The translations under genes and the position numbers were made by a program. A stretch of 64,000 nucleotides of DNA from Adiantum capillus-veneris. Lineage: Eukaryota; Streptophyta; Polypodiopsida; Polypodiales; Pteridaceae. Positions 1-11,389 of this stretch are shown piece by piece. Under the pieces are notes generated by a model. It searched no databases, was not told where the DNA came from, and saw only the letters and a list, made by a program, of their open reading frames with translations. The stretch lies in assembly GCA_014529385.2 (NCBI GenBank), contig CM043966.1, positions 143,828,711 to 143,892,710 of the forward strand, given 5' to 3'. Positions within the stretch are counted from its first letter, which is position 1; every line of letters starts with the position of its first letter.

Positions 1-1104
1 CATGAGGACATAGACGCCATGTTTAGTAGGTTTTCAAAGAAGTTGAGAGTTACACAAACCTATACTTTGCCACATTTGATGGATACATTATGAAACAGCT
101 CATCTTCATCTCCAGCTCCATTTTTTCTCACAAAGATCCCCGATTTCAAGCAATATTGTGATGGCTATTTTTGTGATGGACAAGACATACTTGTTAGACA
201 TTCCAAACCGCTACAGTTCAGGTTATTTATGCAGGATGAGACACCAATGATGCAATATAAGGCACATGTAGGTGTATCAAGTTGGAGTGGAAGTATTCGC
301 CTTTGGAAAATAGACACAGAAGGCAAGCCAATGTTACCACATGGAGATCCACCTCTAGTACAAATGGCGGAGTATGTCAAGGCCCACGAAGAAGTCATTT
401 TGGGGCTAAAGAACTATATAAAATTTTGGAAAAATTTAGGTAATGGTTCAAGTATTCCGCGATATTATAGACCCGTGATAGATTATTGGAGTAAGGTAAT
501 TGAAGAGATTGGAAAAGCAATCATATCAGAGGGAGTCTTGTATGAAATGTTTTGGCCAAAAACTCAAGAATATTCTCACCTACAAAGCACTACAATGAAT
601 TTGCAACAAGGAGCAGAAAGATTCCTAAGCCTTGAAGAGTTGAACGATCATTTTTGTGGGCCTCAACGAGATAGGCCAAGGGAAGAGTTTGACCCTATGT
701 CTGATGTGCACCAAGGTGACTTTCTTATGCTTGTTCCGAGTGACACAGAAATCTATCCAGTGTGGCTTGCAATGGCTTTATCTGACATTGATAATGAGCC
801 TACATCACCAAACTACAGAAAACTCTTGATTCAATATTGGGCACCTTGCGCGAGAAAAAGTGGGATGACAGATACTCAAGCTTACAGTAATTGTTGGAAG
901 GGTTATTGGGCTGTCAACTATAAGGACCCACAAGTGTGGGAAACTATAGATGCAATTGTTTGGTCCTGGAGACCCAACAAAGAAGGACCATTTTCTAGAA
1001 TAAAGATTCCAGAAAGACATGCTCTAAAAGCCAAAGAAGGCCTCACTCGTGCACATCAGCCACACTTGGATCAAAGTTCAGATATGGTATCAAATGTGGA
1101 GTAG
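1..1104 (+). pseudogene. DUF7869-type transposon-like protein, C-terminal part (5' end outside window)
   Basis: One reading frame runs from base 1 to the TAG at 1102-1104, broken only by an in-frame TGA at 91-93. The first codons give HEDIDAMFSRFSKKL, which I recognise as the 'H-[ED]-D-[IV]-D-x-x-F-S' block near the end of proteins annotated DUF7869, a family linked to plant and animal DNA transposons and probably with a nuclease-like fold. After the stop the frame continues through IPDFKQYCDG and a 291-residue C-terminal part. Around 715-840 this part has a GDFLMLVP...VWLAMAL...LLIQYWAP stretch resembling the small beta-barrel (chromo/BAH-like) reader that often ends such proteins. The family link is from memory of its motifs; function is inferred. 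The nonsense codon makes this copy probably inactive. Confidence 0.6.
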
Positions 1105-1479
1105 AATTATGTGGAGCTTCTATTGTGACTATACTAGTCAATTTGTAAACAAAATCTTTTTTGTATCTTCCTTTGTTTTATGTAATTTATAGTTATTATT
1201 CAAATCCATGTGTTGTACATCCTCTTGACTTTTGGTGTTTATCAACACCACAATCCTATGAGATTTTCACTTTATTTACTAGCCACACACCTCAATTTTT
1301 CCCACTTTAAGTGGAAAATTCCCAAATTACATGAATTCGGTCGATTTGGAGATTCCCATAATGTGAGATTTTTACCAAAATACCTAATATGGTCTTTCAA
1401 CCCTTGCTGTCATGTACTAGAGATAGTAATGTAAGCTCACATGACATTTATAACACTTTGTTGCCTCTTTTTAGTGGTG
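1105..1479. other. No gene seen; AT-rich spacer between two transposon remnants
   Basis: The stretch has short ORFs only (for example 1210-1434) with no recognisable motif or codon pattern. It may hold the decayed 3' tail of the preceding transposon gene and the decayed 5' part of the following copia element. Confidence 0.4.
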
Positions 1480-3125
1480 GAAGTACGAATGTAAATTCCA
1501 ATGAGGAAAACGTACAGTCTATTACTAATGCATATGTACGCAGGCTAGAGGTATGCCTAAATGGTTGGTGCATACTTTGAGTGATAGTAAATTGGATGCT
1601 CCTTTGTCTAGTCGCACTTGTTTAGGTTCTCGCCATGCATCTTATGCATCATATTGTTATGCTTTGCCAGTGTCTAGCTTACATGATGTTGAGGAACCTC
1701 TGTCTTTTGATGAAGCACAAAATTCTGAAAATTGGATGGCTACTATGCAATCAGACGATGATGCACTTATAGAGAATGACACATGGACTTTGTGTGATTT
1801 GTCTCTGGAAAAAAGGCCATTGGTACAAAGTGGGTTTACAAGTTGAAACGCAAGCTAGGTGGTGAGACTGATCACCATAAGGCTCGACTTGTTGCAAAAG
1901 GCTATGCACATCAAAGGCATAGATTATGAATAAAACTTTGCTCCCACTTGTCGTATGACTACTCTGCGCTTTCTATGTGCATTGGCAACTCATTTTAATG
2001 GGATGTACATCACTTAGACATTGTACTGATTTCTTGAATGGTGACATATTTGAGGAAGTTTATGTAACATAGCCTCGCGGTTTTTTCAGGAAAGGACAAG
2101 AGGATAAGGTGTGAAAATGTAACAAAGGTTTGTATGGGTTGAAGCAATCTCATCGTGCTTGGTATGAGAAAGCTGACACTCATTTGGTCAAACTCGGCTT
2201 TCGGAATAGTCCAACAGGAAGCACATTGTATGTCAAGCATGAGGGCGATGTACTTCTCATTGTTTTTCTTTATGTGGATGATTTGTTGATCAATGCTCCC
2301 AATGAGACACATACTGTTGAATTTAAGGCTGATTTGAATACTACTTTCAAGATGAAAGATTTGGGGCTGTTGCATCATTACTTGGGCATACAGTTTGAGC
2401 AGTGTGATGGTGGTATTGCTTTGTGTTAGAAAAGTTACATAGAGACATTGCTATGTAAGTTTGGACTTGAGGACTGCAAACCTATTGCCACTCCCATGGA
2501 AACAGGTTCTAAGTTGAGTCACATGATGCAAGTGATCTGCTGATGTCACTCTTTATTGTCTACCTCATTCATGTATGCAACATGAGGCCAAATATTTAGT
2601 TTATAATCTCACAGGATAGCAGATTTATGCATAGCCCAGGGTCTAAGCATTGGTAGACTCCGAAGAGGACTTTTGCTACTTGAGTGGCACTTTACATCTT
2701 AGCTTGTTTTATCCCAAGAGGGGATCATTGCCACTAGACTTACATGCTTTTTTGGACTCAGATTAGGCTGGTTTTTTTGACACGCGAGTGTGTACAAGTG
2801 GTTTTTGTTTCATGCTTGGAAGTTCATGTATATCATGGTTGAAAAAGAAGAAACCTACAACTACGGTTGAGTGTGTATGGCTCAGACGCATTATGGCTGA
2901 TTTGGGTGTTGGATAGGACACTGCAAACACTATCTACACTGACAGTCAGAGCGCATTGGCAGTCGTGAGGAACCTAGTTTTTCATGCTCGCACAAAGCAC
3001 ATTGAGGTGCCTTACGGTTATGTCAGGGAGACGCTCTCAGCAAGAGAGATCAGCTTGGCTTATGTGCCAAGACATGACAACCTTGCAAATCTTTTCACAA
3101 ACTTGAAAGACATTGTCTCATGATA
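1480..3125 (+). pseudogene. Ty1/copia pol remnant (reverse transcriptase and RNase H)
   Basis: Pieces of a copia polyprotein lie in order across several frames. At 1553-1846 is the linker and start of reverse transcriptase (EEPLSFDEAQNSENWMATMQ), continued after a frameshift by KARLVAKGYA. At 2130-2429 is the RT core MYGLKQSHRAWYEKAD with the catalytic YVDD at 2271-2282, then MKDLGLLHHYLGIQF. At about 2940-3120 is the RNase H end (SQSALAVVRNLVFHARTKHI, then NLANLFTNL). Multiple frameshifts and stops separate them, and gag, protease and integrase are not recognisable. This is an old, dead copy, much more decayed than the copia element at 37-42.5 kb and from a different subgroup. Confidence 0.85.
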
Positions 3126-3254
3126 AGTTCAAAGCTTTCTAAAAAGCTTTGCGCTTACTCCCCTTTGTGGACTGATCATGTCCTCAGGGCATGACACTTC
3201 CCTAAGTTACTCATGTGCCAGATCTCGTTAACCGCATCCCTTTAGGGGGGGATT

Positions 3255-3494
3255 TGTTACCATATACATGTGGTAGTGATGTGTGTGAACACACTTAGGA
3301 CCATCATGGATTTTTTTCCCTCTTAAGGAGGTTTTTTTCCCTGGTGCATTGTATATACGCCCATTCATTCTAAGGCAATATATCTGTCCATTGCACACTA
3401 AGTAATACACTCTCTGTTGTGTGCCTTGAGCTTCCTTTGTCTTCTCCAAGCTGTGTGCATTTACTTGCAACCCTAATTCTAGCAGGATTTCACA
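3255..3494 (+). repeat. Candidate 3' LTR of the decayed copia element
   Basis: A purine-rich tract (TTTAGGGGGGGATT, 3241-3254) lies 120 bp past the end of RNase H and is followed by TGTTACCATATAC, the usual layout of a polypurine tract and LTR start. A matching TTTCACA end occurs about 240 bp on. No second LTR copy is visible, so both ends are inferred. Confidence 0.5.
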
Positions 3495-3559
3495 ATTTGA
3501 AGCATGTTTTCTAAGGCAATGTGCATCTGAGGCTTACTTATTGGCCTTTCTAAATAGCT

Positions 3560-3990
3560 ATTATAATAGGAGGTGAAATTTATACCCATAACTTGGATCT
3601 TTTAAGTAACCAAAACACAAATGAGTGAAACTTAGAACTGCCATTTGGCCATTCATAACAAGTCTTAGAAGGTGGTAGCATCTGAAACCAAACATTCCAA
3701 ACAAGTTGTCGAAGGATGGGTGGTGCATTTGATAAACTAGTACTTTGCCATTCAAAGAACATTGTGTAAAGATGGGTGCATTTTAGATCTGTTATTTGTC
3801 CAATCCAAAAATGTTCTTGAGAAGAGCAAGGAAATTTGCAATCCACCATTAAGACACTTTAAGCAAGGTATGGATGGAAAAGTGCATCCTTTACTTAGCA
3901 TTTAGCTATTCTAAACAAGTTTTACAAGAGTTTGGTACATCCAAAATCCACTATTTGGCTTATTCTTAACGGTACAAAATAAAAAATGCA
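3560..3990 (-). repeat. Diverged outlying copies of the GGTGGATC satellite
   Basis: Phrases such as 'gccatttggccattcataacaag', 'ggtggtgcat' and 'gctattctaaacaag' recur at 50-60 bp spacing and match the orientation of satellite array B (11.4-13.6 kb). They are too diverged to count units reliably. ORFs read from this stretch are artefacts of the repeat. Confidence 0.55.
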
Positions 3991-4319
3991 TTCAAAATGA
4001 ACTATTGCATAAATAGCTAATGCATAAGTTTATGCTATGATAAAGTATGTACAATGAGATACAAATGGTTGTATGGATTATGTTTAACATGATACATGAA
4101 CTTTGAAATGGAGCATTATTATACTTTCTCAAAAAATCTTGTGAAATTCAATGGATATCACTCTAGGGGCAGATTCTGTATGAAATTAAGTATTCATTGC
4201 ATAACATGGTAATACCATCACAATTCATAGTGTTTATCATGATACATACTCAGTAAGGAGTCGGTTTCAAATTGATTATCAATAAATTTCATATAAGGGA
4301 CTTTATCATGAGATTTGAG
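3991..4319. other. No feature recognised; AT-rich
   Basis: AT-rich sequence without a usable ORF, tandem repeat or recognisable element end. Confidence 0.4.
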
Positions 4320-4860
4320 TAATGTCATGTAAATTCATATTCTTCAAGAATCTTTGCACCACTTTCTATGTGGCATAAGCTTTCAACACAAACATAGACA
4401 CATTTATCCAAGCTAATTTGTGTTGGGGTGGCTTTATGCCATGGTGGAAAATTGGGATCAAAAGTATAACATACATTTGGGCTCATACTCAAACCATGAA
4501 TACTATTTATATATCCTGCCAAATTTCCATCTTCTACATCACAAACAATATATACCTAATCATCCACATAATTGACATTTGGATCTGCCAGAAATGAGTA
4601 CCTAGGTGCCCTTGGAGATACCTCACACAACTTCTTCCAAGTCTCATGAAAATACTTATCACCGCCATAATGGAGAGTAGTTATACCCTTGTAAAGAGGT
4701 GTATGCACAAAAAGGCCATAATTGGGTCCTTCTATATTTTAAGCTCGTAGTTCAAAGATGACACCACTTATCTCAAAGACTTTATCCTTTGGAATGGAAA
4801 AAGTTTGTATACCAAGAGGATCATCATGCCACACATAATGTGCAAGACATGTCTTTTAAT
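4320..4860 (-). pseudogene. Unidentified broken protein-coding sequence
   Basis: Reading right to left, one frame gives HYVWHDDPLGIQTFSIPKDK and VFEISGVIFELRA, a stop, then GPNYGLFVHTPLYKGITTLH, YFHETWKKLCEVSPRAPRYS and FLADPNVNYVDD, another stop, and IVCDVEDGNLAGYINSIHGL before ending near 4323. Composition, absence of low complexity and codon-like spacing argue for real former coding sequence, with at least two nonsense codons. I do not recognise the family. Given the neighbourhood, a DNA-transposon accessory protein is one possibility. Confidence 0.45.
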
Positions 4861-5500
4861 ATCTCTTATCATTTTTGAGTCTGCAATAGAAATGTTTTTA
4901 ACGTATTTTGGTTTAAAAAATGTCAAACATTGTAGACTATATGTTTTAATTAAGTTTTGTATATCTTGAAGTATCAATTCAACATAGTAACGAATCAATT
5001 TTTTGTATGCCAATTTACATTGATTATTTTTTAGTAGATATGTTACTTCAAATTATTGATGTAATGAGTAATGATTTATCTTTTCTACAATTTTATACTA
5101 TTGAAAAAAGATTTACTACATGATACTTTTGAGCAAAAATAAAGTCAAAGATCTTAAATCAATGATTAATATACTTGACAATATAAATGATGAAAATATC
5201 ATTACATGTTTAAAAAAGGTATCAAAATTATTTCCATGTAAATAAATTAACTACATGACAAGTGGGTATAGAAGCTTAGCTCATACTTGCTTCAATGTTC
5301 AAAAAGTTTGTAAGTAACTGATATGGGTGTCTGACTTGTCAATGCTTCTGTCATATTTGATACTCGATTTCCATCAATGGACTGATCTAATTGATCACTT
5401 TAAAGTTTTGACCTTTTTTTGACATCATCATGTTGATTTGCAAAGCTCAAAATTCAGGTTTTAAGCTTTTTTTTCGACAAGGCATGTCACTTCTCATTTT
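4861..5500. other. No feature recognised; very AT-rich
   Basis: The stretch is strongly AT-rich with a few short ORFs (for example 4768-5013 minus) that look like chance. It could be a decayed intron or spacer between the two broken minus-strand ORFs. Confidence 0.35.
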
Positions 5501-5504
5501 TGCT

Positions 5505-6165
5505 TGAGTCCCAACTCTGCTATGTAGCCATCATTGAAGATGTCAACAAGCTTGAAATCCTGTTTGAAATACTTTTGAATACATTTCTTGATTGTCAACT
5601 CCTTCTTGAGTTGTAGAAACTTGATATCTAACAATTGACTTCCAAACTCTAGATCAAAGTGTCCTGTATCTAGTATTATAGATCATGTCCCTAGATCTGA
5701 AGAAGTAATAAGTCTCTCAAAGGAATCTCCTTTGCTCAAGAACACAAGTGTGGTGAAAATTTCTATAGCACCGATAAATTCCAAATGTTTCACATTGTGC
5801 AATGCCCCAACAAATTGTATTTTTACCATGTTTGTCATACTTTGAAAAGTAGATTGTAACTTCACGTATTCCTTATTATTCAAAAAGGAAAGGATCACAC
5901 ATTGGGGTTCTCTTGATCCACGTGCAATAGCCACAATGAAATCTATGAGATCTTTGAATCTTTCACTTGACCATTGTAGGTTACTCTCCAAATCATGTGT
6001 GTTGTCCTAGATACACAATCCTATAGGGATAGGATTGTTTAGATGGCGCTCTAAGTAAGATCCTCCCTCCATTTCAACACTGACAACATATATAGACTAT
6101 GGAAGATCTATACTTGAATTTGTTTTGTCTTTCACAATGCTGATCGTCCATTGGTCATTGCCTGC
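5505..6165 (-). pseudogene. Unidentified minus-strand ORF with three in-frame stops
   Basis: A single minus frame reads from NDQWTISIVKDKTN near 6165 through EMEGGSYLERHLNNPIPIG and ESNLQWSSERFKDLIDFIVA to KKCIQKYFKQDFKLVDIFND and GYIAELGLKQK at about 5505. It is interrupted by three stops: two upstream (about 6100 and 6010) and a TGA near 5683. The stretch 5991-5683 is open (102 residues). The protein looks globular and mixed alpha/beta, with no signal peptide or membrane segment. I cannot assign it. It may belong to the same decayed gene as the ORF at 4.3-4.9 kb, because strand and order agree. Confidence 0.45.
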
Positions 6166-6269
6166 AAAACCCGCTCCTTAAGACATATCAAGTGTAAGTA
6201 TCATCGGAAAATAACAAAAATGATTCGTTTTTGGTGCAACATAATTAGGCATACACACCCCTTGAGGCT

Positions 6270-8400
6270 AGAAAAAAACTCCAATAAATGGCCAAGTGTT
6301 GAATCTTGGATGCACTCACCCTCCAAGACTTGGTTAGAATGGCCCACTGAGGAATGTAAGGTCTTAAAATTTCACACACTTTATTTGAAATTGGAATGTG
6401 GTGCATCTAGGAGACACCAAAAATTGGATCCACATTTCAAGCCATGATTATAATGGTTGAGTGGTGGATCTTTGATGCACCTACTTTCCAAATCTTAGTC
6501 TGAATGTCCAAGTGGTGGATCTAAGTTCTACTCATCCCACAAACGTTGAAAATTACAAGTCTTATGATGTCCCAAGTGTTGAATGTACCTAACTTTAATA
6601 CATGATTAGAATGGCCAAGTGGTGGATCTATGGTATACCTTTCCTAAAAACACTATTTAAAATTGATGATTGGTGGACGTAGGAGAAGCCAACCATTTCA
6701 TGCACCTTGCAAGATTTGGTTAGAATGTTCAAGTGGTGGATCTAAATTGCAGCCACCTTCAAGACTTGGTTAGAACTCCAAGGTGGTGGGTCTAAGGTCT
6801 ACATATTGTACACACTTTTTTTTAAATGGGAAGCTCGTGGATGTAAGAGAAACTAACCATTGCATCCACCTTGCAAGGCCTGGTTAGAATGTCCAACTGG
6901 TAGATTTTGGATGTAGCCACCTTCAATAATTGGCTAGAATGCTTAAGTGGTGGATCTAACGTCTACCTTTCTCACACACTTTGTTGAAAGCTATAAATTG
7001 GAGGATTTAGAAGCCACAAACCATTGCACCCACCTTCCAAAACTTGGCTAGAATGGCAAAAATTTGGATCTTGGATGCACTCACCCTCCAAGACTTTGTT
7101 ATAATGGCCCATTGGGGAATCTAAGGTCTACCTATTTCATGCAATTTATTTGAAATTGCAAGGTAGTGGATCTAGGAGACACCAACAATTGGATCCACAT
7201 TTCAAGACTTGGCTATATTGTCCAAGGGGTGGATCTTTGATGCGACTACTTTCAAGATCTTACTCTGAATGGCCAACTAGTGGATCTAGGATCTACTCAT
7301 CCCACAAACTTTGTGTAAAATTACAAGTGTTATGATGGCCAAGTGTTGAATGCACCTAACTTTAAGACACGCTTAGAATGTCCAAGTGATGGATCTATGG
7401 TCTACACACACCTACCAATACTTGGTTAGAATGTCCAAGTGGTGGATCTAAGGTATATCTATCATATAAACACTATTTAAAATTGATAGATGGTGGACGT
7501 AGGAGAAAACAACCATTGCATCCACCTTGAAATATTTGGTTAGAATGGCCAACTGTGGTGGATCTAGATTACAACCACCTTCAAGACTTGGTTAGAATCA
7601 CCAAGTGGTGGATCTAAGGTCTACATGTTGTACACACTTTGTTTAAAATGGTAAGTCGGTGGATGTAGGATAAACCAACCATTGCATCCATCTTACAAGA
7701 CCTGGTTAGAATGGCCAAGTGGTGAATCTTGGATGCACCCACCTTCAAGAATTGGAATGAATGGCTAAGTGGTGGATCTAAGGTCTATCTTTTGCACACA
7801 CTTTGTTGAAAGTTGTAAATAGGAGGATTTAAGAGACACCACCATTGCACCCACCTTCCAAAACTGGGCTAGAATGGCCAAGTGTTGGATCTTGGATGCA
7901 CTCACCCTCTTGGAATTGACTAGAATGGCACACTGTGGAATATAAGGTCTACCAATTTCACACACTTTATTTGAAATTTCAAGGTGGTGGATCTAGGAGA
8001 CACCAAGAGTTGGATCCACATTTCAAGCCTTGGTTAGAATGGCCAAGTGGTGGATCTTTGATGCACCTACTTTACAAATCTTAGTCTGAATGGCCAAGTG
8101 GTGGATCTACGGTCTACTCATCCCACAAAATTTGTGTAAAATTACAAGTCTTATGATGGCCAAGTGTTGAATGTACGTAACTTTAAGACATGGTTATGAT
8201 GGCCAAGTGGTGGATCATGGATGCACCCACCTACCAATACTTGGTTAGAATAGCCAAGTGGTGGATCTAAGGTCTAGATATTTCACACATTTAAAAAAAA
8301 ATGGAAAGTTGATGGATGTAAGAGAAACCAACAATTGCATCCACCTTGTATGTTTTTTTTTAAAAATGGAAAGTTAGTGGATGTAGAGGGCACAAGGACT
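6270..8400 (+). repeat. Satellite array A (GGTGGATCT orientation)
   Basis: Tandem, diverged subunits of roughly 45-60 bp are built on 'ttagaatggccaagtggtgg' and 'atctaaggtctac'. A longer period is visible: the phrase 'ggatgcactcaccctcc' followed by 'taggagacacca' recurs near 6310, 7075 and 7898, giving a higher-order unit of about 0.77-0.82 kb. Short ORFs inside (7150-7335, 7765-7965) are repeat artefacts. The array is the reverse complement of array B. Confidence 0.85.
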
Positions 8401-8531
8401 CAACCCTAGTATTAAGGTTTGTGGATTCTGAATGATTAGACAACGATGTCCAAAAAGCAACGAAGCGTGCTACAGGAGGCATGGAAAATTATTCGGCATA
8501 CTTCCCTTTCAAGTATAAGGAGTAAAACTAA

Positions 8532-9801
8532 ATGTTCTTCTTTGGAGCAATTGAAAACTGGCCTTCTTCATGTGCTTATCTAATTCCAATAAAGCACTAT
8601 AGATAAAAATCCAAAATTCCAATGACACGTATTGAGGAAGAAGAAGAAAGACTTGTTGAATACAAGTTTTGGATCATTGATGGCCAACACTCAATTTATG
8701 CAACCAAAGTGTTAAGATTTCAAGAAATGAAAAAGGATGGTGGCTCCCAAGATCTAATACAAGTTTATGAGAAAATAAAGGCCCAGATTATTGTAGATCC
8801 ATCCCCACAAGTTGCAACAGCCATATCAGCCATAGCAAATGATGAGACCAAGGCGCTTATGTTAAGCAACCTTACAGCGACATTCTCAAGCTTCATTGCA
8901 CTCAATGGATATTTCAAAAAATGCCCATCATGTCCAAACATTGTAGCAAAGGAAGGTGCAAAATCTCTCACATTGGGATGTAAGTTTTTTTTTCTTTCTC
9001 TCTCATGGCTATATAATGAGAAAACAACTAGAATTCTTATATATATATATTTTTTGTCTTTGCAAGCATTTCTCAAAATGGCAAGGATTTCTACTGGTGC
9101 ATCATTCATCACCATACAAGCTCATATGGTGACTTACTTTGATCCTATTTATGATCGATGACTGAAGATCATAGAGCAATTAGAGAGAGAGAATAAGAAA
9201 CCAAGGGCCACAATTTTTAGATATTTGTGTGGTCTAGACAAAGATGAAGTAGAGAAGATTCAAACAGAAATAGAGACTGGAATGATTGTTTTGTCTAAGG
9301 GTGCAAAGGACACATCAAGTGTAATAGACATGCTTGATCGTATCAAGCAACTGAAACAAGATCAAACTATTCAAGATGAGTTTCTTGAGAAATTCAATGT
9401 GCTCAATGAGGAGAATCCATGTGAAAGTTGGGAGGAGCTTTCTATCACATACAACATTAATGATGTTGTTTACTCCCATTTCTTAACAGTCTGTGGTGAT
9501 TGGCTGACATCACAGCTAAAATGTGGTCCAAAGAAGATTGATTATCTAGAAGAGGCAAGAAAGTATATGAAAGCACAAAGATGGATGGAATGAATTTTGG
9601 AACGCTCACAGTTGGGGTGAGCAAAAAGTGAATTGCTTTGAAGTTGGTGATGGCATGCAGCGACATTAAAGAAGAGGGCATACTTGTAACTTATTTGACC
9701 ACATGTCGAGAGGATGTCATGAAAAATCCCTCCTTGTTTTCCTTTCAAACTCCAACTGTTGTCTCTTGTGTGAATGAGGCTCATGCAAGAGTGCTTTTTT
9801 A
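8532..9801 (+). pseudogene. Broken gene with an IDGQHS motif, family unknown
   Basis: One frame can be followed from an ATG at 8532 (MFFFGAIENWPSSC) through a stop near 8604 into 8622-9161, starting MTRIEEEEERLVEYKFWIID. It carries IDGQHS at about residues 19-24 of that part and a CPSC pair. An 87-bp T-rich intron is likely at 8980-9066: donor GTAAGT, acceptor TTTGCAAG, and both length and phase keep the frame. After a TGA at 9159-9161 the same frame continues (9162-9593). The stretch NEFWNAHSWGEQKVNCFEVG then reads in another frame, and the original frame resumes at 9651 (MACSDIKEEGILVTYL) to the TAG at 9799-9801. DGQH motifs occur in ParB-like and DGQHR proteins, but I would not assign function from that. 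Two stops and two compensating indels make it a pseudogene. Confidence 0.5.
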
Positions 9802-10434
9802 GTTGTATATGTATAAGTTATTTTATATGGGATTTTATTTTTTTTTTGGTAAGAGCCGTCACCGGTTCACGACAAGGAGGTGCACATTGGTTTGGGAGGG
9901 CTAAGATGATGAGAGGGCCTGTGCAAGCAATGATCAATTGAGATGGGAGAATGGTGTTTCTTGGAGAGTAGGCAAGACAAGAGAGGCTGAGGTAAGAACC
10001 ACCACGAAGCCAAGCATGAGGGGGTGCCGTTTGAAATCCATACCAAGTCAAAGCCAAGAGAGGGTTGCAGAGGGTTGAGAGCAACGTGGCAGCATGATTA
10101 AAGGAGGGTTGTAGAGGGTTGAGAGCAATGTGGAAGCCATGAGGTGATAGTGTTGCTATCTATTAGTTTTAGAGAGCTAGAGATGGGATGCCATTTTGTT
10201 GCCATGCGGGGAGAGATTGCAGGAAGAGAGAATGAGAGAGAGTACATATCTTTCTTTCACCTACTATAGTGTAGAATGGAGAGGGAAGTAGGACCGCAAC
10301 CTACAATCCTACAAAGACAGAGAGAAAGAGAAAGAGAGAGTGAGTCGGCTTGTGTGGCACTGAGATGATCAGGGGGGTGCATTCCTCCCATGACAAGGGA
10401 TTAGCATTGCGGTTTATGCAGCTTTAGAGAGATT
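9802..10434. other. No gene seen; G- and GA-rich lead-in to a microsatellite
   Basis: The stretch contains two partial copies of 'gcagagggttgagagcaa...gtgg' near 10070 and 10110, and short GA tracts near 10220 and 10320. No ORF with a recognisable product was found. Confidence 0.45.
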
Positions 10435-10610
<176 letters not shown>

Positions 10611-10916
10611 ATAAAAAGAAAGAGAAAGAGAAAATTGGGTGATTCATATGAGGTCGCCAGCTATATTAAAGCTATGAGCATGCTTATATAAGTGTGGTAA
10701 CAAAAGATTTTGAAGTGAGTATGGAGAAGAACTTCAACATGAAGCAGAGACAACAATGCTCTTGCCATAGATAAGTTTCTCTCATTTGGTGTAAATTTGT
10801 GATTATGATGATAATGAAAACACTTAAAATACACACATGTGGTGTCGCGCTTTCCCTATACATATGTATTATAACACATAAGTGTCATCATAAGTATGTC
10901 CTTGAGCATCCATGAA

Positions 10917-10935
10917 TATATATATATATATATAC
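10917..10935. repeat. Short (TA)n tract
   Basis: An uninterrupted TA run just upstream of the MITE at 10976. Confidence 0.9.
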
Positions 10936-10975
10936 ATATGTAGCCCGAGAAGTGTGTGGGTTTGAGGGAGAGTGT

Positions 10976-11223
10976 CTCGGGGGGTACACTATGTAATCAC
11001 GTTAATGTATAACGTGAGTTCGAAAGGAGGGGTTTTAAAATTCAAAAAATTTAGGCAATTTAACAGAGATGCATTAAAATAAGGGGTTTTTATATTCAAT
11101 TTTGGAAAATTTCCCTAAAATAAGGGGCCAGTTTATTCATTCAGACATGTTAAAAGAGGGTTTTTTTTAATACCCCGCGAACGCACGTTATATAGGGGGG
11201 TACTAAATGGTGAACCCCCCGAG
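10976..11223. mobile_element. 248-bp MITE with 8-bp target duplication (hAT-like)
   Basis: The left end CTCGGGGGGTACACTATGTA and the right end, read in reverse complement as CTCGGGGGGTTCACCATTTA, match at 17 of 20 positions. The element is bounded by an exact 8-bp direct repeat GAGAGTGT at 10968-10975 and 11224-11231. A second, subterminal inverted pair (TATAACGTGAGTTCG left, TATAACGTGCGTTCG in the reverse complement of the right) extends the symmetry. There is no coding capacity. An 8-bp duplication is typical of the hAT superfamily. The termini do not look like the common plant hAT ends I know, so the superfamily call rests on duplication length alone. Confidence 0.85.
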
Positions 11224-11231
11224 GAGAGTGT

Positions 11232-11389
11232 TTGATACATGCGTTGGTAGATGATTTAGTTTCACATAGATCTTTTAAATTCCTTGCTCTTGGGAGTGAG
11301 TATGGCTGATAGCATGTGCCCTCTTTGATCTTTGTTAGAGTTTTTCTTGGTCTTGGTTTTCTCCATGACCCACGCGTAGAAAAATATCC
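11232..11389. other. Spacer between the MITE and satellite array B
   Basis: No ORF or repeat recognised. Confidence 0.5.

Noticed and set aside
8622-9161. DGQHR / DndB-like DNA-modification protein
   Set aside because: Only the DGQH string matches. The rest of the protein shows no resemblance that I can defend, so no function was assigned.
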